64,000 bases of DNA, from contig NZ_JAKWBE010000013.1 in assembly GCF_022513565.1 (NCBI RefSeq), positions 1 through 64,000 of the forward strand, in the 5' to 3' direction. The first letter of the stretch is position 1. The number at the start of each line of letters is the position of its first letter. The stretch is from Streptomyces gilvus (GTDB taxonomy: Bacteria > Actinomycetota > Actinomycetes > Streptomycetales > Streptomycetaceae). Under the pieces are notes generated by a model. The model saw only the letters and a list, made by a program, of their open reading frames with translations. It did not search any database and was not told the origin of the DNA. The translations under genes were made by a program, and so were the position numbers. This document shows positions 62,864 through 64,000 of the stretch, piece after piece.

Positions 62864-63532
62864 GTGAACAGGCCCACGGCGTACGCCACGACCTCGGCTC
62901 TCACGCTGCCCCGGCAGCCCGCGGCCTCGGCCCGCGAGCGGTGCGACGAGCTCCCGGCTCCCGTCGTCCGCGATCTGCGCGACCGCTCGGGCCGCAGCCC
63001 GCACGCCCTGCTCTTCGGACCCCGTGACCTCGTCGTCGTCACCGGCCTGCCCGGCAGCGGCAAGTCCACGCTGATGGCCCGCGCGGTCAAAGCCGCCCGC
63101 GTCGACTCGCAGGACGCCCGCGACCGCTGGGAGCGCCGGCTGCCATCCCTGCTGCCGTACGCGCTCTACCGCCCCCTGGTCCGTCTTGCCCACTACGCCG
63201 GCCTGCGCCGGGCCGTGCGCGGCGGCGAGGGGGTCGTGGTGCACGACTGCGGTACGCAGTCCTGGGTGCGCGGCTGGCTGGCCCGCGAGGCCCGCCGCCG
63301 CGGCGGCACGCTGCACCTGCTGCTCCTGGACGTCACACCGCACGCGGCGCTGGCGGGCCAGCGCGAGCGAGGCCGGGGCGTCTCCCGCTACGCCTTCCTG
63401 CGCCACCGCACGGCTGCCGCCCGGCTGATCCGCTCCGTCGAGCGCGGCGAACTGCCCGAGGGCGTCGGCTCGGCGGTGCTCCTCGACCGGGACGCGGCGG
63501 ACGTCGTCACCAGGATCGGCTTCACGGGCTGA
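62864..63532 (+). CDS. P-loop ATP-binding protein (AAA-type kinase-like)
   Basis: A 222-residue cytoplasmic protein with a Walker A motif in LVVVTGLPGSGKSTLMARAV and a zeta-toxin/nucleotide-kinase-like arrangement (VVVHDCGTQSWVRGWLAREA, LLLLDVTPHAALAGQRERGR). It resembles small streptomycete AAA proteins that probably phosphorylate an unknown substrate. The GTG at 62864 follows GGGAGG. It diverges from gcvT across the riboswitch region and precedes sseB by 69 bases. Confidence 0.85.
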   Translation: MNRPTAYATTSALTLPRQPAASARERCDELPAPVVRDLRDRSGRSPHALLFGPRDLVVVTGLPGSGKSTLMARAVKAARVDSQDARDRWERRLPSLLPYALYRPLVRLAHYAGLRRAVRGGEGVVVHDCGTQSWVRGWLAREARRRGGTLHLLLLDVTPHAALAGQRERGRGVSRYAFLRHRTAAARLIRSVERGELPEGVGSAVLLDRDAADVVTRIGFTG

Positions 63533-63601
63533 CCCCGCGTCGGTTCCACCCGCTAGCCTTTCCGGTCACAGTGGTTCCCAGCAGACGGTCGGACACAACA
63601 G

Positions 63602-64000
63602 ATGGACTTCCCAGCGGATCTCCCCGCGGACTTTCCCGCCCAGGCACACCCCCATCCGCACGGCGGCTGGCCGGGCAACGAACTGGAGGAGGTGCTCTCG
63701 GCCTCCCTCGGCGTCCCCACCGCGGGCGGCCGGATCATCGAGGTACTCGGCCGCAGCTTCCTGTGGATCCCGCTGCCGGGCGGCGGCGGTCCGCTCAGCG
63801 GTCCCCTCGACGTGCCCACGCTGGAGATCGAGGGCCAGGCCTTTGTCCCGGTCTTCAGCTCAGAGGAGCAGTTCCGCCAGGTCGTCGGCGGTCATCTGTC
63901 GTACACCGTCGCCCCGGCCGTCGAGTTCGCCCGCGGTCTGCCCCCGCAGGTGGGGATCGCGGTCAACCCCGACGGCGTGGTCGGCATACCCCTTCCGCCG
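63602..64000 (+). CDS. sseB: SseB-like protein, N-terminal part (cut by window edge)
   Basis: The first 133 codons of a protein starting MDFPADLPADFPAQAHPHPH, then NELEEVLSASLG, FLWIPLPGGG and FVPVFSSEEQFRQVVGG, which match the SseB N-terminal domain (enhanced serine sensitivity). Its place next to serine/glycine genes fits the name, though the molecular role of SseB is unknown. The rest lies outside the window. Confidence 0.85.
   Translation, partial: MDFPADLPADFPAQAHPHPHGGWPGNELEEVLSASLGVPTAGGRIIEVLGRSFLWIPLPGGGGPLSGPLDVPTLEIEGQAFVPVFSSEEQFRQVVGGHLSYTVAPAVEFARGLPPQVGIAVNPDGVVGIPLPP

Overview
The window is chromosomal DNA from a very GC-rich actinomycete, almost certainly a Streptomyces. 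The evidence is strong GC at third codon positions, frequent GTG/TTG starts, ATGA-type start/stop overlaps, and typical streptomycete gene content: GlgE/GlgP/GlgX, paired M4 metalloproteases, tandem L,D-transpeptidase lipoproteins, a glycine cleavage operon behind a glycine riboswitch, and SseB. No tRNA, rRNA or CRISPR array was seen. All statements rest on reading the sequence; no database search was run.

Layout. 0-5 kb: 5' part of glgE, a secreted subtilase and glgP. 5.1-7.8 kb: a small operon of a WXG100-like protein, a secreted polymorphic toxin with a CdiA-type tRNase tip, a SitI3-type immunity protein and a DUF6086-like protein. 7.9-12.4 kb: a DUF1990 protein and two tandem M4 metalloproteases, the second with a P-domain. 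12.7-20 kb: four ABC exporter half-transporters forming two coupled pairs. 20.1-23.8 kb: a palindromic operator, an ABC-2 transporter and a NarL-type two-component system. 23.8-28.8 kb: glgX and two L,D-transpeptidases. 28.8-37.3 kb: enoyl-CoA hydratase, an anti-sigma-like ATPase, a deacetylase plus beta-propeller lipoprotein pair, GNAT/MerR divergent genes, an EF-hand protein, a dehydrogenase remnant, an F420-dependent reductase, a GH25 protein and a PI-phospholipase C.

From 37.4 to 58.1 kb lies an accessory island. Its left edge carries a decayed 57-58 bp copy of the last codons of sdaA and its right edge is the intact sdaA 3' end, in the same orientation, so the island looks inserted at the end of sdaA. 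It holds a DNRLRE/FG-GAP surface protein, a divergent 2743-residue RHS protein with a Hint domain and a PD-(D/E)XK nuclease-like tip, and its immunity gene. Next come a compact integrative element (integrase, excisionase, RepSA-like initiator, GntR regulator, no transfer gene), hicBA, and an orphan RHS tip with a HYD1 ADP-ribosyltransferase fold plus DUF6881 immunity gene. The island ends with a decayed second integrase, the tail of a third, and a broken AbiE system. Toxin, immunity gene, terminator and convergent integrase 3' end recur in the same order twice, and a motif built from GACGGCA repeats marks each integrase end. The toxin-immunity cassettes may therefore have arrived by repeated integrase events and then been kept next to the active rhs gene. 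This is the most interesting feature of the window.

58.1-64 kb returns to core genome: sdaA, glyA, gcvH and gcvT (glycine/serine one-carbon metabolism) controlled by a tandem glycine riboswitch, then a divergent P-loop ATPase and the start of sseB.
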